From CAXMRP01 sp965216515 (lineage in GTDB: Bacteria > Pseudomonadota > Alphaproteobacteria > Rhizobiales > Afifellaceae), in NCBI GenBank assembly GCA_965216515.1, contig OZ244173.1:1860001-1924000 (forward strand): a stretch of DNA of 64,000 nt, read 5' to 3'. Positions 8,401-17,384 of the stretch are shown here, in pieces. Both the position numbers and the translations under genes were made by a program. Every line of letters begins with the position of its first letter. The stretch's first letter is position 1. The notes under the pieces are model-generated. The model did not search any database, was not told where the DNA came from, and saw only the letters and a list, made by a program, of their open reading frames with translations.

Positions 8401-9025
8401 CGGCGGCGAGGGCTTGTCGGGCACCGGTCCGAAAGCGGGCGGCCCGCACTATGTCCGCCGGTTTACCCGGATATCCGGCATTCCCGCCGCGACGCCGCCG
8501 CCGGCCGGAACACCGGTCGATCGGCGCGATGTCCAGGCCATGATCGATCAACGCATCCACGCGTACAACGAACCGGTCTCCGCCGACGACCTGCCCGGCC
8601 CCACGGGCGAATCGAACCGGTTGTCCCTTTACCCGCGCGGTGTGGTCCTTTGCCTGGGGCCCGGACCCGTTCAAGCCGGTCACCAGGCACGTATCGCCCA
8701 TGACTGCGGATGCGAGGCCGTGATCGTCGCCCCCGGCGCCACCGGACCCGACGCGATCGATGGCGCGTTGGACCTGTCCGCGATCACCGCCCTGCGCGGC
8801 ATATCGGTGGTCGCCTTGTTTGGTGCCGCGGACGAACTAAGGGCGGCGCGCCGCGCGCTCGCCGATCGGCAAGGGGCGATCGTGCCGCTTGCAGCCGAGC
8901 CGGATTTCGCCGACCTGTGCCTGCTGGAGCGCCATGTCTGCATCGACACCACCGCCGCCGGCGGCAACGCGACGCTGCTTGCCGCCGGTGCCGGGCCGCG
9001 TTCGCGGCACAGGCTGCCGGGCTAG
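5447..9025 (+). CDS. putA: Bifunctional proline dehydrogenase / L-glutamate gamma-semialdehyde dehydrogenase
   Basis: A 1192-residue PutA that oxidises proline to glutamate in two steps, using FAD and the quinone pool and then NAD+. Proline dehydrogenase barrel motifs are visible at about 330-480: VRLVKGAYWDAEIKRAQ, FATHNAHTVA and FQRLHGMGEALHR. The aldehyde dehydrogenase half has the Glu of AETGG (about 786) and the catalytic Cys of SAGQRCSAL (about 820). The protein starts directly with the alpha-helical region, without the N-terminal ribbon-helix-helix domain of trifunctional PutA, so it should not repress its own gene. A C-terminal conserved region of about 150 residues follows. Its TAG stop shares the palindrome CTAG (9022-9025) with the stop of the convergent usp gene. 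Confidence 0.97.
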   Translation: MIHFPRRFDWARTLDTPQPVRPDIRTRIRTSCLIGEAACLQDLRTRAGIDEASRKRISARAVHLVETIRRNSDPGLMEAFLAEYGLSTDEGIALMCLAEALLRVPDADTIDELIEDKIAPSAWGRHLGRSSSSLVNASTWALMLTGKVLDDEGSAGVAAILHGLIKRVGEPVIRTAVRHAMRELGGQFVLGETMAEALKRGEPEIRAGYTFSYDMLGEAALTAGDAETYLRAYSAAIAALADRATASDIRDNPGISIKLSALHPRYEVGQKRRVMDELVDRVRTLVLAARDANLGLNIDAEEADRLDLSLDVIEALVRDPRLAGWDGFGVVVQAYSKRAGPVVDWLHGLAGERDRKLMVRLVKGAYWDAEIKRAQVEGLAGFPVFTRKAATDVSYLCCARRLLAMTDRIYPQFATHNAHTVAAIVELAPDLSAFEFQRLHGMGEALHRTVMAAEGTRCRIYAPVGAHRDLLAYLVRRLLENGANSSFVNQIVDETVPAAEVATDPFDLIDRADGAGNPAIARPAGLYAPERENSRGWDLHNTDDIAAFEAAREPFRQQIWDAGPRLATSAETGPPQPIVNPANPDDTVGHVRELTVEGTDAALAAARPWPDHDDATRKSILLRASHLYEEHAGEFFAAMAREAGKTPIDAVAELREAVDFLRYYAARIDGLPNRQPRGLFACISPWNFPLAIFTGQIAAALAAGNGVLAKPAESTPITAAIAVRLLHAAGVPHSALQLLPGRGPVVGARLTAHPDIAGVCFTGSTDTALAINRSMAKAVDPAAPLIAETGGLNAMIVDSTALPEQAVRDIVASAFRSAGQRCSALRILFLQEEIAGPFQDMLFGAMDELVVGDPWSFATDIGPVIDGPAQAGIADHIERAKQDGRLLKQRPAPARGTFVGPAAIAVNSIADLKREIFGPVLHIARFRADRIGNLVDDINARGFGLTFGLHTRIDDRVEQITARLRVGNMYINRNQIGAIVGSQPFGGEGLSGTGPKAGGPHYVRRFTRISGIPAATPPPAGTPVDRRDVQAMIDQRIHAYNEPVSADDLPGPTGESNRLSLYPRGVVLCLGPGPVQAGHQARIAHDCGCEAVIVAPGATGPDAIDGALDLSAITALRGISVVALFGAADELRAARRALADRQGAIVPLAAEPDFADLCLLERHVCIDTTAAGGNATLLAAGAGPRSRHRLPG

Positions 9026-9861
9026 TGTGACATCAGCACCGGCACGGTCATGTGACCGGCAATGTCCCGTGTCACGCCGCCGAAGATGGTTTCGCGCAAT
9101 CGGGCGTGTCCGTAGCACCCCATCACGATCATGTCGGCTGAAAAATCCGCCGCACGCGACAGGATCTCTTCCGCCACCGTGATCGAATCCGGATTGGTGC
9201 GATGCAGATCGGTTTCATAGCCATGCCGGGCGAAATTCGCCGCGAGCGCGCCACCGGACAGATGCGGCTCGTCGCCGTCTCCGCCGGATCCCGCGGTCAG
9301 GATGCGGATTTTCGCGCCCTCCGGGCAAAGCGCCAGGGCGTCAAAGGCCGCCCGCGCCGCTTCCCGGCTGCCGTTCCACGCGATCATCACCCGGTGACCG
9401 ACTTCATCGAAGGATCCCGCCGCCGGGACCACCAGCACCGGCCGGCCGCACGCCATGATGATATCGGCGGGTGAAATCAGGCCGGACAACAATCCTTCCT
9501 CGTCCGGCTGACCGACGATGGTCAGATCGCTCGTCCGGCAGGCGGTGGCGATTTCACTGATATAGGGCTGACCCGCCGTGTGTCCCTCCCGCCAGGCGGC
9601 GTCAAGACCACAGGCCGCGGCCTCCGCTTCGAACGCCGCCCTGGACCGGTCGGCCTCTTCACGAAACATATCCGACTGGGACTGCACATATTCGGCACCG
9701 ACGGCGATCGCCGCATCGGCATAGATTTGAACCGGCGGAATGACGTGCAAGCCGGTCACCTTGCAGTCGTTGCGCCGCGCCAGCGCATTGGCAACGGGAA
9801 CCAGCCGCCTGGCGTATCGCTCAGCGGGGCTGTAGACGATAATGGACCGCAGATTGCTCAT
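9022..9861 (-). CDS. Universal stress protein family, two Usp domains
   Basis: A 279-residue cytoplasmic protein. The C-terminal domain carries the ATP-type motif MGCYGHARLRETIFGG (G-x2-G-x9-G). The N-terminal half begins IIVYSP and looks like a degenerate Usp domain, which gives the tandem length typical of UspE-like proteins. It is probably a stress or energy-limitation factor; its molecular role is not defined by sequence. It converges on putA with a 4-bp overlap at the stop codons. Confidence 0.9.
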   Translation of the reverse strand: MSNLRSIIVYSPAERYARRLVPVANALARRNDCKVTGLHVIPPVQIYADAAIAVGAEYVQSQSDMFREEADRSRAAFEAEAAACGLDAAWREGHTAGQPYISEIATACRTSDLTIVGQPDEEGLLSGLISPADIIMACGRPVLVVPAAGSFDEVGHRVMIAWNGSREAARAAFDALALCPEGAKIRILTAGSGGDGDEPHLSGGALAANFARHGYETDLHRTNPDSITVAEEILSRAADFSADMIVMGCYGHARLRETIFGGVTRDIAGHMTVPVLMSH

Positions 9862-10016
9862 TGCCTGGCTCCTTGTTCAAGACCTGTGTCGCATGGTCCG
9901 GTCGCATCTTTCCGGCCGGACCGCACGACCGGACATTAGTGCCGGCGCTCCCGCGGCATCTTGATATCGATCAAACGGCTCACCACAGCCATTTGTGCCG
10001 CTGCGCCGCAATCGGA

Positions 10017-11072
10017 CTAGCGCAACTGGAACGCCGCCCAGACGGACGCCACATAGATCGCCAGCACAAGCAGGGAATCGATTCCGATACCAAGAATCGT
10101 CCGGCTGGAGCGGATCACCAGCCCGATGACATAGATTGCGGTGACGACGATGCCGACGCCGATGACAAACGAGGAAATCGAATCGGCCTGCGCCAGCAGC
10201 AGTCCCTCCGTGTACAGAATATCCGCCGGCAACAGAAGTATGATCATGATCAGGTTGCTGCCGAATATGTTGGAAATCGCCATCGTGTAGGAGCGCAGCC
10301 GAACGGCCATGATTGTCGTGCTGACCTCCGGAAGCGACGTGGAGGCGGCAAGCAGGGTGACGCCGATGAAACTGCGGCCAAGCCCCGATTGGGCGGCAAT
10401 CTGCTCCGACAGCGCCACCAGCAGGACACCACAGACCAGAATGACCGCGCTGGCCACCACGAAGCGCATAACCAGGCCCGGCATGGCGATGCGGCCAAGC
10501 CTGTCCGGCCAGGGATTGACCGGCGGATCGCCGGTGTTTTCCGGAAATGCGACCGCCAGCCATGCATCCTTGCTGTCGAACCGGCGCAGCATTGCGATGA
10601 TGACGATATAGACGATCGCCACGAGGCAGGACCCCAGGCCGATATTGAGATAAACCGGCCGCTCGCCGTACATGATGACGATCTGCAACAGGCCGAGAAG
10701 CAGAATTAGCGAAATGCCCTCCAGGATCGGGGTCGGTTTGCGCGGGTAGAATGTGATCGACGCGCCGACGGCAAACAGGTTGGCCAGCGAGAGTATGGCG
10801 GTCTGCATCGTCACCCCGCCAAACATGTTGGCGAGCAACAACTGCGCGTTTCCCGCCAGGGCCGCGGTTATCGTCGTGACCACTTCCGGCAGTTCGGTCG
10901 CCGCCGCCAGGAACACCAGGCCCATCACCGCCTTGCCGATCCGCTTGCGGTCGGAGATTTCATCGGCATAGGCGGCAAGCCGGGTCCCGGCCAGCCAGAC
11001 GACACTGGCAACCAACGCGAACAAGGCGACGTTGATTGCAAGCGGAACGTGGGCGAACAAGTGCGACGCCAT
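10017..11072 (-). CDS. CaCA-family sodium/calcium (cation/Ca2+) exchanger
   Basis: About 351 residues with roughly ten hydrophobic helices. The two inverted alpha repeats that define the cation/Ca2+ exchanger superfamily are visible: GLVFLAAATELPEVVTTI near residue 50 and GVTLLAASTSLPEVSTTI near 235, each with the ion-binding Glu of ELPE or SLPE, and followed by NMFGGVT and NIFGSNL. It sits in the inner membrane, and the ion specificity is inferred. GGGGAG precedes the ATG at 11072, so I prefer it to the ATG at 11099. It is divergent from the oligopeptide operon. Confidence 0.88.
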   Translation of the reverse strand: MASHLFAHVPLAINVALFALVASVVWLAGTRLAAYADEISDRKRIGKAVMGLVFLAAATELPEVVTTITAALAGNAQLLLANMFGGVTMQTAILSLANLFAVGASITFYPRKPTPILEGISLILLLGLLQIVIMYGERPVYLNIGLGSCLVAIVYIVIIAMLRRFDSKDAWLAVAFPENTGDPPVNPWPDRLGRIAMPGLVMRFVVASAVILVCGVLLVALSEQIAAQSGLGRSFIGVTLLAASTSLPEVSTTIMAVRLRSYTMAISNIFGSNLIMIILLLPADILYTEGLLLAQADSISSFVIGVGIVVTAIYVIGLVIRSSRTILGIGIDSLLVLAIYVASVWAAFQLR

Positions 11073-11218
11073 GTCAGACTCCCCGCCGACCGGTTTCATT
11101 GTGCTCCGGGCGTCGATGTCAATTGCCGCCGCATTTCATAACAGCTAGACTCGCCGCAAAACAGGCGTCCGTGCATATGCCGGAATTGGCCTGCGTCAAA
11201 AACAAGGAGGTAGCTGAA

Positions 11219-12808
11219 ATGCAAATGCTCAAACGATTGCTTTCGATTTGCGGACTGTCCGCATCGATCGTCATGATCGCCTCGGTTGCGATGGCGATGA
11301 CTCTCCACGTCCACAATGGCGGCGATCCCACGTCGCTGGACCCGCACAAGGTCTCCGGCGACTGGGAAAACCGCGTGGTCGGCGACATGATCGAGGGTCT
11401 GGTGGCGGAAGATGCCGACGCCAAGGCGATCCCCGGCCAGGCGGAAAGCTGGACGATTTCCGACGACGGGCTGGTCTACACGTTCAAGCTGCGCGAAGAT
11501 GCGGTCTGGTCCGATGGCACACCGGTCACGTCAGACGATTTCGTCTTCGCCTTCCAGCGCCTGATGAACCCGGAATCGGCGGCGAAATATGCCTATCTGC
11601 AATATCCGATCAAGAATGCCGAGGCGATCAACACCGGCGAAATGTCCGATATCGGCGCACTTGGCGTCCGGGCCGTTGATGACAAGACGCTTGAGATCAC
11701 CCTTCAGGAACCCACGCCCTACTTCATCACAGCGCTCGTCCACTACACCGCCTATCCGGTGCCCAAGCATATCGTCGAAGCCAAGGGCGACGACTGGGTG
11801 AAGGTGGAGAACATTGCGGTAAACGGCCCCTACAAGCCTGCCGAATGGTTGCCCGGCAGCCATGTCAAGCTGGTCAGGAACGACACCTATTACGACCACG
11901 ATTCACTCAAGATTGACGAGGTGATCTATTATGTTCTTGAGGATGAATCGGCGGCCCTGAAGCGCTACCGCGCCGGCGAATTCGATATTCTGACCGAATT
12001 CCCGACCGATCAGTTCGCCTGGTTGGAGGAAAATCACCCCGGAGAAGCGCGGGTCTCCCCCTTCCTCGGCCTTTACTATTACGTCTTCAACCACAACAAG
12101 CCGCCGTTCGACGACAAGCGGGTCCGTCAGGCCCTGTCCATGGCCGTCAACCGCGAGGTTATTGGTCCGCAGATCCTCGGCACCGGCGAAAAACCGGCCT
12201 ACAGCTGGGTCGTGCCGGGTATGGACAATTACGGCGATCCCTACATGGCGACCTGGCGTGACATGCCTTATGGCGAAAAGGTCGCGCAGGCCAAGACGCT
12301 GTTGGCGGATGCCGGCTACGGCCCGGACAATCCGTTGAAACTCCAGCTTCGTTACAACACCAACGAAAATCACAAGCGGATCGCGGTCGCCATTGCCGCC
12401 ATGTGGAAGTCGCTTGGTATCGAAGTCGAACTCTTCAATACCGAGGTGAAGGTCCACTATGCCGATCTCAACGAAAACAATTTCGACGGCATCGCCCGCG
12501 CCGGCTGGCTGGCGGACTACAACGACCCGGTTAATTTCCTGGAGCTTCTCAAAGGCGGCAACAAATACAATTACGGCCGCTGGGCGAACGCCGAGTTCGA
12601 CGCGTATCTGGAAAAGGCGGCCAAGGAAACCGACCTGACCAAGCGGGCCGGGCTGCTCTACGAAGCCGAGAAGATCGCCATGGAGGAATCCGCAGCGGCG
12701 CCGATCTACTACTATATCGCGCGCAACGTGGTTTCCCCGAAAGTCTCCGGATTCGTCGACAACGCCAAGGACATTCATCGCACCCGGTGGATCGAAAAAT
12801 CCGAATGA
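11219..12808 (+). CDS. oppA: Oligopeptide ABC transporter, periplasmic substrate-binding protein
   Basis: A 529-residue SBP family 5 protein. The start at 11219 follows AAGGAGG and gives a signal peptide (KRLLSICGLSASIVMIASVAMA). Mature features include the family motifs NGGDPTSLDPHKVSG near the start, DGLVYTFKLREDAVWSDGTP and the conserved VRQALSMAVNRE. It binds peptides in the periplasm and delivers them to the OppBC channel. It heads the five-gene oppABCDF operon, and a strong hairpin follows it, as expected for a binding protein made in excess. Confidence 0.94.
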   Translation: MQMLKRLLSICGLSASIVMIASVAMAMTLHVHNGGDPTSLDPHKVSGDWENRVVGDMIEGLVAEDADAKAIPGQAESWTISDDGLVYTFKLREDAVWSDGTPVTSDDFVFAFQRLMNPESAAKYAYLQYPIKNAEAINTGEMSDIGALGVRAVDDKTLEITLQEPTPYFITALVHYTAYPVPKHIVEAKGDDWVKVENIAVNGPYKPAEWLPGSHVKLVRNDTYYDHDSLKIDEVIYYVLEDESAALKRYRAGEFDILTEFPTDQFAWLEENHPGEARVSPFLGLYYYVFNHNKPPFDDKRVRQALSMAVNREVIGPQILGTGEKPAYSWVVPGMDNYGDPYMATWRDMPYGEKVAQAKTLLADAGYGPDNPLKLQLRYNTNENHKRIAVAIAAMWKSLGIEVELFNTEVKVHYADLNENNFDGIARAGWLADYNDPVNFLELLKGGNKYNYGRWANAEFDAYLEKAAKETDLTKRAGLLYEAEKIAMEESAAAPIYYYIARNVVSPKVSGFVDNAKDIHRTRWIEKSE

Positions 12809-12827
12809 AATTGATCAGTTGACGTCA

Positions 12828-12854
12828 CCACGCCCGGTCTGACACCGGGCGTGG
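12828..12854 (+). terminator. Intercistronic hairpin between oppA and oppB
   Basis: A perfect 11-bp stem CCACGCCCGGT/ACCGGGCGTGG (12828-12838 with 12844-12854) encloses a 5-base loop. There is no T-run after it, so it is more likely an mRNA-stabilising or partial-termination element that keeps oppA transcript above the permease transcripts. Confidence 0.7.
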
Positions 12855-12863
12855 CTGCATCCG

Positions 12864-13787
12864 ATGCTCCGCTACGCGTTCAAACGGCTTCTGACGGCGG
12901 TCCCGGTTCTTTGGATCGCGGTCTCCGTCTGCTTCGTTCTGCTGCGGGTCGCGCCCGGCGGGCCGTTCGATGAGGAACGGCCGCTGCCGGCGAAAATCCT
13001 CGAAAACGTCCAGGCCCACTACAACCTCGACAAACCGCTGATCCAGCAATACTGGATCTACATCACCGGTGTCGTGCAGGGCGATCTCGGGCCGTCCTTC
13101 ACGACCGAGGATTTCTCCGTTGCCGAACTGATCGGCATCGGCCTGCCCTACACCTTCACGATCGGCGGATCCGCCCTGTTGCTGGCGCTCCTCATCGGGG
13201 TCGCAAGCGGGGTTGTCGCGGCCCTCAATCAGAACCGGGCGCCCGACTATGCGCTGGTGGTTCTGGTCATGACCGGCCTGATTCTGCCGAATTTTCTGAT
13301 CGCGCCGATCCTCCAGCTCATCTTCGGCGTTCAGCTGGGCTGGCTGCCGGTCGGCGGCTGGGGTGACGGCGGCCTTCCGTTTCTCGTGCTGCCGGTCATC
13401 GTCCTGGCGCTGCCGCACATTGCGCGGATCTCCCGGCTGATGCGCGGCAGCATGATCGAGGTTCTTGGTACCGACTTCATCCGGACCGCCCGCGCCAAGG
13501 GTATCGGGGCGCGGCTGGTCGTCTCCCGTCATGCCATCAAGCCGGCGCTCGCCCCCGTCGTCTCCTATCTCGGGCCTGCCGCCGGCTATCTGTTGACCGG
13601 GTCGATTGTCGTGGAGTCGATCTTCGGACTGCCGGGTATCGGCCACTATTTCATCAGCGCGGCGCTCAGCCGGGACTACGGAATGGTGTTGGGCACAGTT
13701 GTATTCTACATGGTGCTGATCATCATCCTGAACCTGCTCGTCGATCTCGCCTATGCCTGGCTCGATCCCAAGGTGCGGGTCGGATGA
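12864..13787 (+). CDS. oppB: Oligopeptide ABC transporter permease OppB
   Basis: A 307-residue inner-membrane protein with six predicted helices, beginning MLRYAFKRLLTAVPVLWIAV as OppB/DppB proteins do. The EAA loop near residue 205 reads DFIRTARAKGI. It forms the channel with OppC. The ribosome site is weak, so its translation may depend on the structure around the upstream hairpin. Its stop overlaps oppC. Confidence 0.94.
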   Translation: MLRYAFKRLLTAVPVLWIAVSVCFVLLRVAPGGPFDEERPLPAKILENVQAHYNLDKPLIQQYWIYITGVVQGDLGPSFTTEDFSVAELIGIGLPYTFTIGGSALLLALLIGVASGVVAALNQNRAPDYALVVLVMTGLILPNFLIAPILQLIFGVQLGWLPVGGWGDGGLPFLVLPVIVLALPHIARISRLMRGSMIEVLGTDFIRTARAKGIGARLVVSRHAIKPALAPVVSYLGPAAGYLLTGSIVVESIFGLPGIGHYFISAALSRDYGMVLGTVVFYMVLIIILNLLVDLAYAWLDPKVRVG

Positions 13788-14692
13788 TCTTCGGCGCGCG
13801 ACGCGAGGCCATTGTTGCCGACATCCTCGGGGCCGAAGCACCCAAGGGGCGCAGCCTCACCGGCGACGCATTTCGTCGCCTGGCGCGTAATAAGGCCGCC
13901 ATCGTATCGCTTGTCATGCTGGGGCTGATCATCCTGGTCGCCTTTGCCGGCCCCTATGTCATAACCAACAATTATGAGGATCCCGACTGGGCCGCCTTCC
14001 GCGTTCCTCCGACCCTGGAAAACGGTCATTATTTCGGCACCGACCAGAACGGGCGCGATCTTCTCGCCCGCACGCTCTACGGAACCCGGATCTCCCTCGC
14101 CGTCGCCTTTGTCGCCACGCTTGTCTCGGTGGTCATCGGCGTCGCCTATGGTGCGATCGCCGGTTATTTCGGCGGCCGCATCGACGCCACCATGATGCGC
14201 TTCGTCGATATCATGTACGCGCTGCCCTACATCCTCTTTGTCATTCTTCTGATGGTCGTGTTCGGCCGCAACGTTATCCTGCTGTTCGTCGGCATCGGCG
14301 CGGTGGAATGGCTGACCATGGCCCGAATCGTGCGCGGCCAGACGCTTTCCATCAAGCAGCGTGAATTCGTCGAGGCGGCCCGCGCCAGCGGCCAGAGGCC
14401 GATGAAGATCATCCTCCGACATATCGTTCCGAACCTTGTCGGGCCGGTTGTGATCTATGCCACGTTGACCGTCCCGGAAATCATCGTCACGGAAAGTTTC
14501 CTCTCCTATCTCGGCTTCGGCGTTCAGGAACCGCTGACTTCGCTTGGCACGTTGATATCCGACGGCGCCGGCGTGCTGGAGGTCATGCCGTGGCTCTTGT
14601 ATTTCCCGGCCGGCTTTCTCGTCGCGCTGCTTCTGTCGCTGTCTTATGTCGGCGACGGGTTGCGCGACGCCTTCGATCCCAAGGACAGGTGA
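13784..14692 (+). CDS. oppC: Oligopeptide ABC transporter permease OppC
   Basis: A 302-residue second channel subunit. It has the OppC N-terminal domain (FRRLARNKAAIVSLVMLGLI), the family marker HYFGTDQNGRDLLARTLYG and the EAA loop REFVEAARASGQ. It partners OppB and contacts the ATPases OppD and OppF. It overlaps oppB by 4 bp, and its TGA shares one base with the ATG of oppD. Confidence 0.95.
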   Translation: MIFGARREAIVADILGAEAPKGRSLTGDAFRRLARNKAAIVSLVMLGLIILVAFAGPYVITNNYEDPDWAAFRVPPTLENGHYFGTDQNGRDLLARTLYGTRISLAVAFVATLVSVVIGVAYGAIAGYFGGRIDATMMRFVDIMYALPYILFVILLMVVFGRNVILLFVGIGAVEWLTMARIVRGQTLSIKQREFVEAARASGQRPMKIILRHIVPNLVGPVVIYATLTVPEIIVTESFLSYLGFGVQEPLTSLGTLISDGAGVLEVMPWLLYFPAGFLVALLLSLSYVGDGLRDAFDPKDR

Positions 14693-15693
14693 TGGATCCG
14701 GTTCTCGACATCCGCGACCTTGCCGTCCGCTTCGACACGCCCGAGGGCACCGTGGAAGCCGTCGACCACCTGTCGTTCCGGATCGCAGAGGGGGAAACCC
14801 TTGCCGTTGTCGGCGAAAGCGGCTCCGGCAAGAGCCAGACTTTCCTGGCCGTTATGGGCCTGCTGGCCCGCAACGGGCAGGCCGGCGGGCAGGCGCTGTT
14901 CCGCGGCGCCGACCTTCTGTCCATGCCCCCTTCGCGGCTTGACCAGATCCGCGGCCGCGACATCGCCATGGTCTTTCAGAATCCGATGACCTCGCTCAAC
15001 CCGGTGCTGCGGGTATCGCGGCAACTGACCGAGGTTCTGCAGACCCACCGGGGCCAGACCGCCGCCACGGCGCGGCAAAACGCCATCGCCATGCTCCAAA
15101 AGGTGGGCATCCCGGACCCGGAGCGCCAGTTCACCGCCTATCCCCATGAGCTGTCGGGCGGCATGCGGCAACGGGTGATGATCGCCATCGCGCTTTTGTG
15201 CCAACCGCGGATCCTGATCGCCGACGAGCCGACCACCGCCCTCGACGTAACCGTCCAGGCCCAGATCCTCGGCCTGTTCCGAACGCTCCAGCAGGAAACA
15301 GGCGCAGCGCTCGTCCTGATCACCCACGATCTGGGGGTTGTCGCGGCACTGTCGGAACGGGTGATGGTCATGTATGCCGGCCGGATCGTCGAAATCGCCC
15401 CGGCTGAAACCCTGTTCGCCGATCCCCGGCATCCCTACACCGCCGCCCTCCTGGCCTCCACGCCACGGGTCGACCGGGACATGACCGCCCTTGCCCCGAT
15501 CCGCGGACAGCCGCCCAACCTGCAGTCGAGGCCGGCCGGCTGCGCGTTCCATCCGCGATGCACGCACGCGACCGACCGGTGCCGGCGCGAGACGCCGATG
15601 CTTGCCAGCCGCGATGGCCGCGCCAGCGCCTGCTATCTCGATTGGAGCGAAAACGTGACCCCGCTGACCGACGAAGCGGAGATCGCCCGATGA
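14692..15693 (+). CDS. oppD: Oligopeptide ABC transporter ATP-binding protein OppD
   Basis: A 333-residue cytoplasmic ATPase. Walker A is GESGSGKSQ, the Q-loop is VFQNPMTSLNP, the signature is LSGGMRQRV and Walker B is ILIADEPTTALDV. A C-terminal oligopeptide-transport domain with a Cys cluster (CAFHPRCTHATDRC) follows. It energises import with OppF. It starts within the oppC stop (TGATG), and its stop overlaps the oppF start (ATGA). Confidence 0.95.
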   Translation: MDPVLDIRDLAVRFDTPEGTVEAVDHLSFRIAEGETLAVVGESGSGKSQTFLAVMGLLARNGQAGGQALFRGADLLSMPPSRLDQIRGRDIAMVFQNPMTSLNPVLRVSRQLTEVLQTHRGQTAATARQNAIAMLQKVGIPDPERQFTAYPHELSGGMRQRVMIAIALLCQPRILIADEPTTALDVTVQAQILGLFRTLQQETGAALVLITHDLGVVAALSERVMVMYAGRIVEIAPAETLFADPRHPYTAALLASTPRVDRDMTALAPIRGQPPNLQSRPAGCAFHPRCTHATDRCRRETPMLASRDGRASACYLDWSENVTPLTDEAEIAR

Positions 15694-16658
15694 CCGCACC
15701 GCTTCTCGCCGTTAGGAACCTGACGACGGAATTCGAGTGGCCCGGCGGCTTTTTCCGGCCACCGGCGATACTGAAAGCCGTTTCCGACATCAGCTTCGAG
15801 CTTGCCGACGGGGAAACACTTGGTGTGGTCGGCGAGTCCGGTTGCGGCAAGTCCACCCTCGGCCGCTCCATTTTGCGCCTGATCGAGCCGACGGCCGGCA
15901 GCGTCGTTCTTGCCGGCACGCCGGTCACCGGCGTCGATGAAGAATCCCTTCGCCGTCTCCGGCAGGATATGCAGATCGTCTTTCAGGACCCGATCGGCTC
16001 GCTTAATCCACGCATGACCATCGGTGATATCATCGCCGAGCCGCTGACCGTGTTCGAGCCGAACCTGACAGCGGCCGACCGGCATCGCCGCGTCGCCGAG
16101 ATCATGGACCAGGTCGGCCTTCTGCCGCAGATGATCAATCGCTACGCCCACGAGTTTTCCGGCGGCCAGGCCCAGCGCATCGGCATCGCCCGCGCCATCG
16201 TTCTGAAGCCGCGGCTGGTCATCTGCGACGAGCCCGTCTCCGCCCTGGACGTCTCCGTCCAGGCCCAGATTGTCAATCTTCTGATCGAACTCAAGACATC
16301 GCTGGGCCTGTCGATGATCTTCATCAGCCACGATTTGTCGGTTGTCCGCTACGTCTCCGACCGGATCATGGTTTTGTATCTCGGACGCATCGTCGAACTG
16401 GGCGACCGGACACGGATCTTTTCCGCACCGGCCCATCCTTACACCAGGGCGCTCCTGCAGGCGGCCCTGGTTCCCGATCCGGCGGTCGCCCGGGGGCGGC
16501 CGCTGGAGGCCCTGGAAGGCGAAGTCCCCTCACCGCTCAAGCCGCCTTCCGGATGCACCTTCCGGACCCGTTGCCCGCTGGCCGGCGAACGCTGCGCCGG
16601 CGAAATCCCGCAACTGCGAACCGTCGACGGGCGCACTGTCGCCTGTCATTTCGCCTGA
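15690..16658 (+). CDS. oppF: Oligopeptide ABC transporter ATP-binding protein OppF
   Basis: A 322-residue second ATPase of the importer. Walker A is GESGCGKST, the Q-loop is VFQDPIGSLNP, the signature is FSGGQAQRIG and Walker B is LVICDEPVSALDV. The C-terminal Cys motif is CTFRTRCPLAGERC. It closes the opp operon. Downstream, a perfect 12-bp palindrome CCGGAATTCCGG lies before the convergent usp gene, but there is no typical T-run terminator. Confidence 0.95.
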   Translation: MTAPLLAVRNLTTEFEWPGGFFRPPAILKAVSDISFELADGETLGVVGESGCGKSTLGRSILRLIEPTAGSVVLAGTPVTGVDEESLRRLRQDMQIVFQDPIGSLNPRMTIGDIIAEPLTVFEPNLTAADRHRRVAEIMDQVGLLPQMINRYAHEFSGGQAQRIGIARAIVLKPRLVICDEPVSALDVSVQAQIVNLLIELKTSLGLSMIFISHDLSVVRYVSDRIMVLYLGRIVELGDRTRIFSAPAHPYTRALLQAALVPDPAVARGRPLEALEGEVPSPLKPPSGCTFRTRCPLAGERCAGEIPQLRTVDGRTVACHFA

Positions 16659-16725
16659 TAGCAGCCGGCGTCCGGAATTCCGGCCGTGCCTTGCGCCTGC
16701 GCCCGTCGCAACGCCTTCGGGGCGC

Positions 16726-17181
16726 TTACCGGACCAGCACGCAGGTGCACGGAGCCATGTGTGAGACCTTGTGGGACACGCTGCCCAGCAACAGCCCCTG
16801 CACATCGCTCAAGCCCCGGCTGCCGAGGAAAATCATGTCGATGTCCATGTCCCCGGCAATTTCCACGATCTGCTCGGCGACATTGCCCTCTCTCACCTTC
16901 GTCGGCAGGTCGTCGATCCCCAGTTCCCGCGCCCGCGTCTGCGCCTCTCGGGTGATAGTGTCGCCGATGGAGCGATCGGTGTGAACCCGCGCCGCGACCT
17001 CCTCCGTGGAGAGCCCCTCGATTTCCGCCCAGGTTTCCAGCCCCGGCGGAACGGGCCGATAGGGAATGACGTGTAGCGCGACAATCGTCGCGCCTGATGC
17101 CTTGCCGACGGTCGCCGCCAGCTCCAGTGCTTTCCATCCGGCCGCCGAACCATCAACCGCCACCATATAGGTTTTGCTCAT
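16726..17181 (-). CDS. Universal stress protein, single domain (UspA family)
   Basis: A 151-residue protein with the nucleotide-binding motif GSRGLSDVQGLLLGSVS (G-x2-G-x9-G-S), which predicts an ATP-binding Usp. The start MSKTYMVAVDGS was chosen because CGGAGGCAG precedes it. It converges on oppF. It is the second Usp in the window and is unrelated in length to the tandem one at 9022. Together with the hibernation factor and DUF2267 protein nearby it marks a stress-response island. Confidence 0.93.
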   Translation of the reverse strand: MSKTYMVAVDGSAAGWKALELAATVGKASGATIVALHVIPYRPVPPGLETWAEIEGLSTEEVAARVHTDRSIGDTITREAQTRARELGIDDLPTKVREGNVAEQIVEIAGDMDIDMIFLGSRGLSDVQGLLLGSVSHKVSHMAPCTCVLVR

Positions 17182-17384
17182 GTCTGCCTCCGGTCTGTCT
17201 CCGCAGTGTTCCGGCCAACCACGCATGCCAGCATGCCAGTCGCATCGGCCGGTCATGAACATCCTATCGGCGGAGTTGGACCAAATAATTGACCCATATC
17301 AACGGGTCCGGCCCCGCGATCGGGTAGTCTGGCGCCATGGCTGTACACGCGGCGGATCCCCCGCAAACCCGTATGGAGGGAGCC

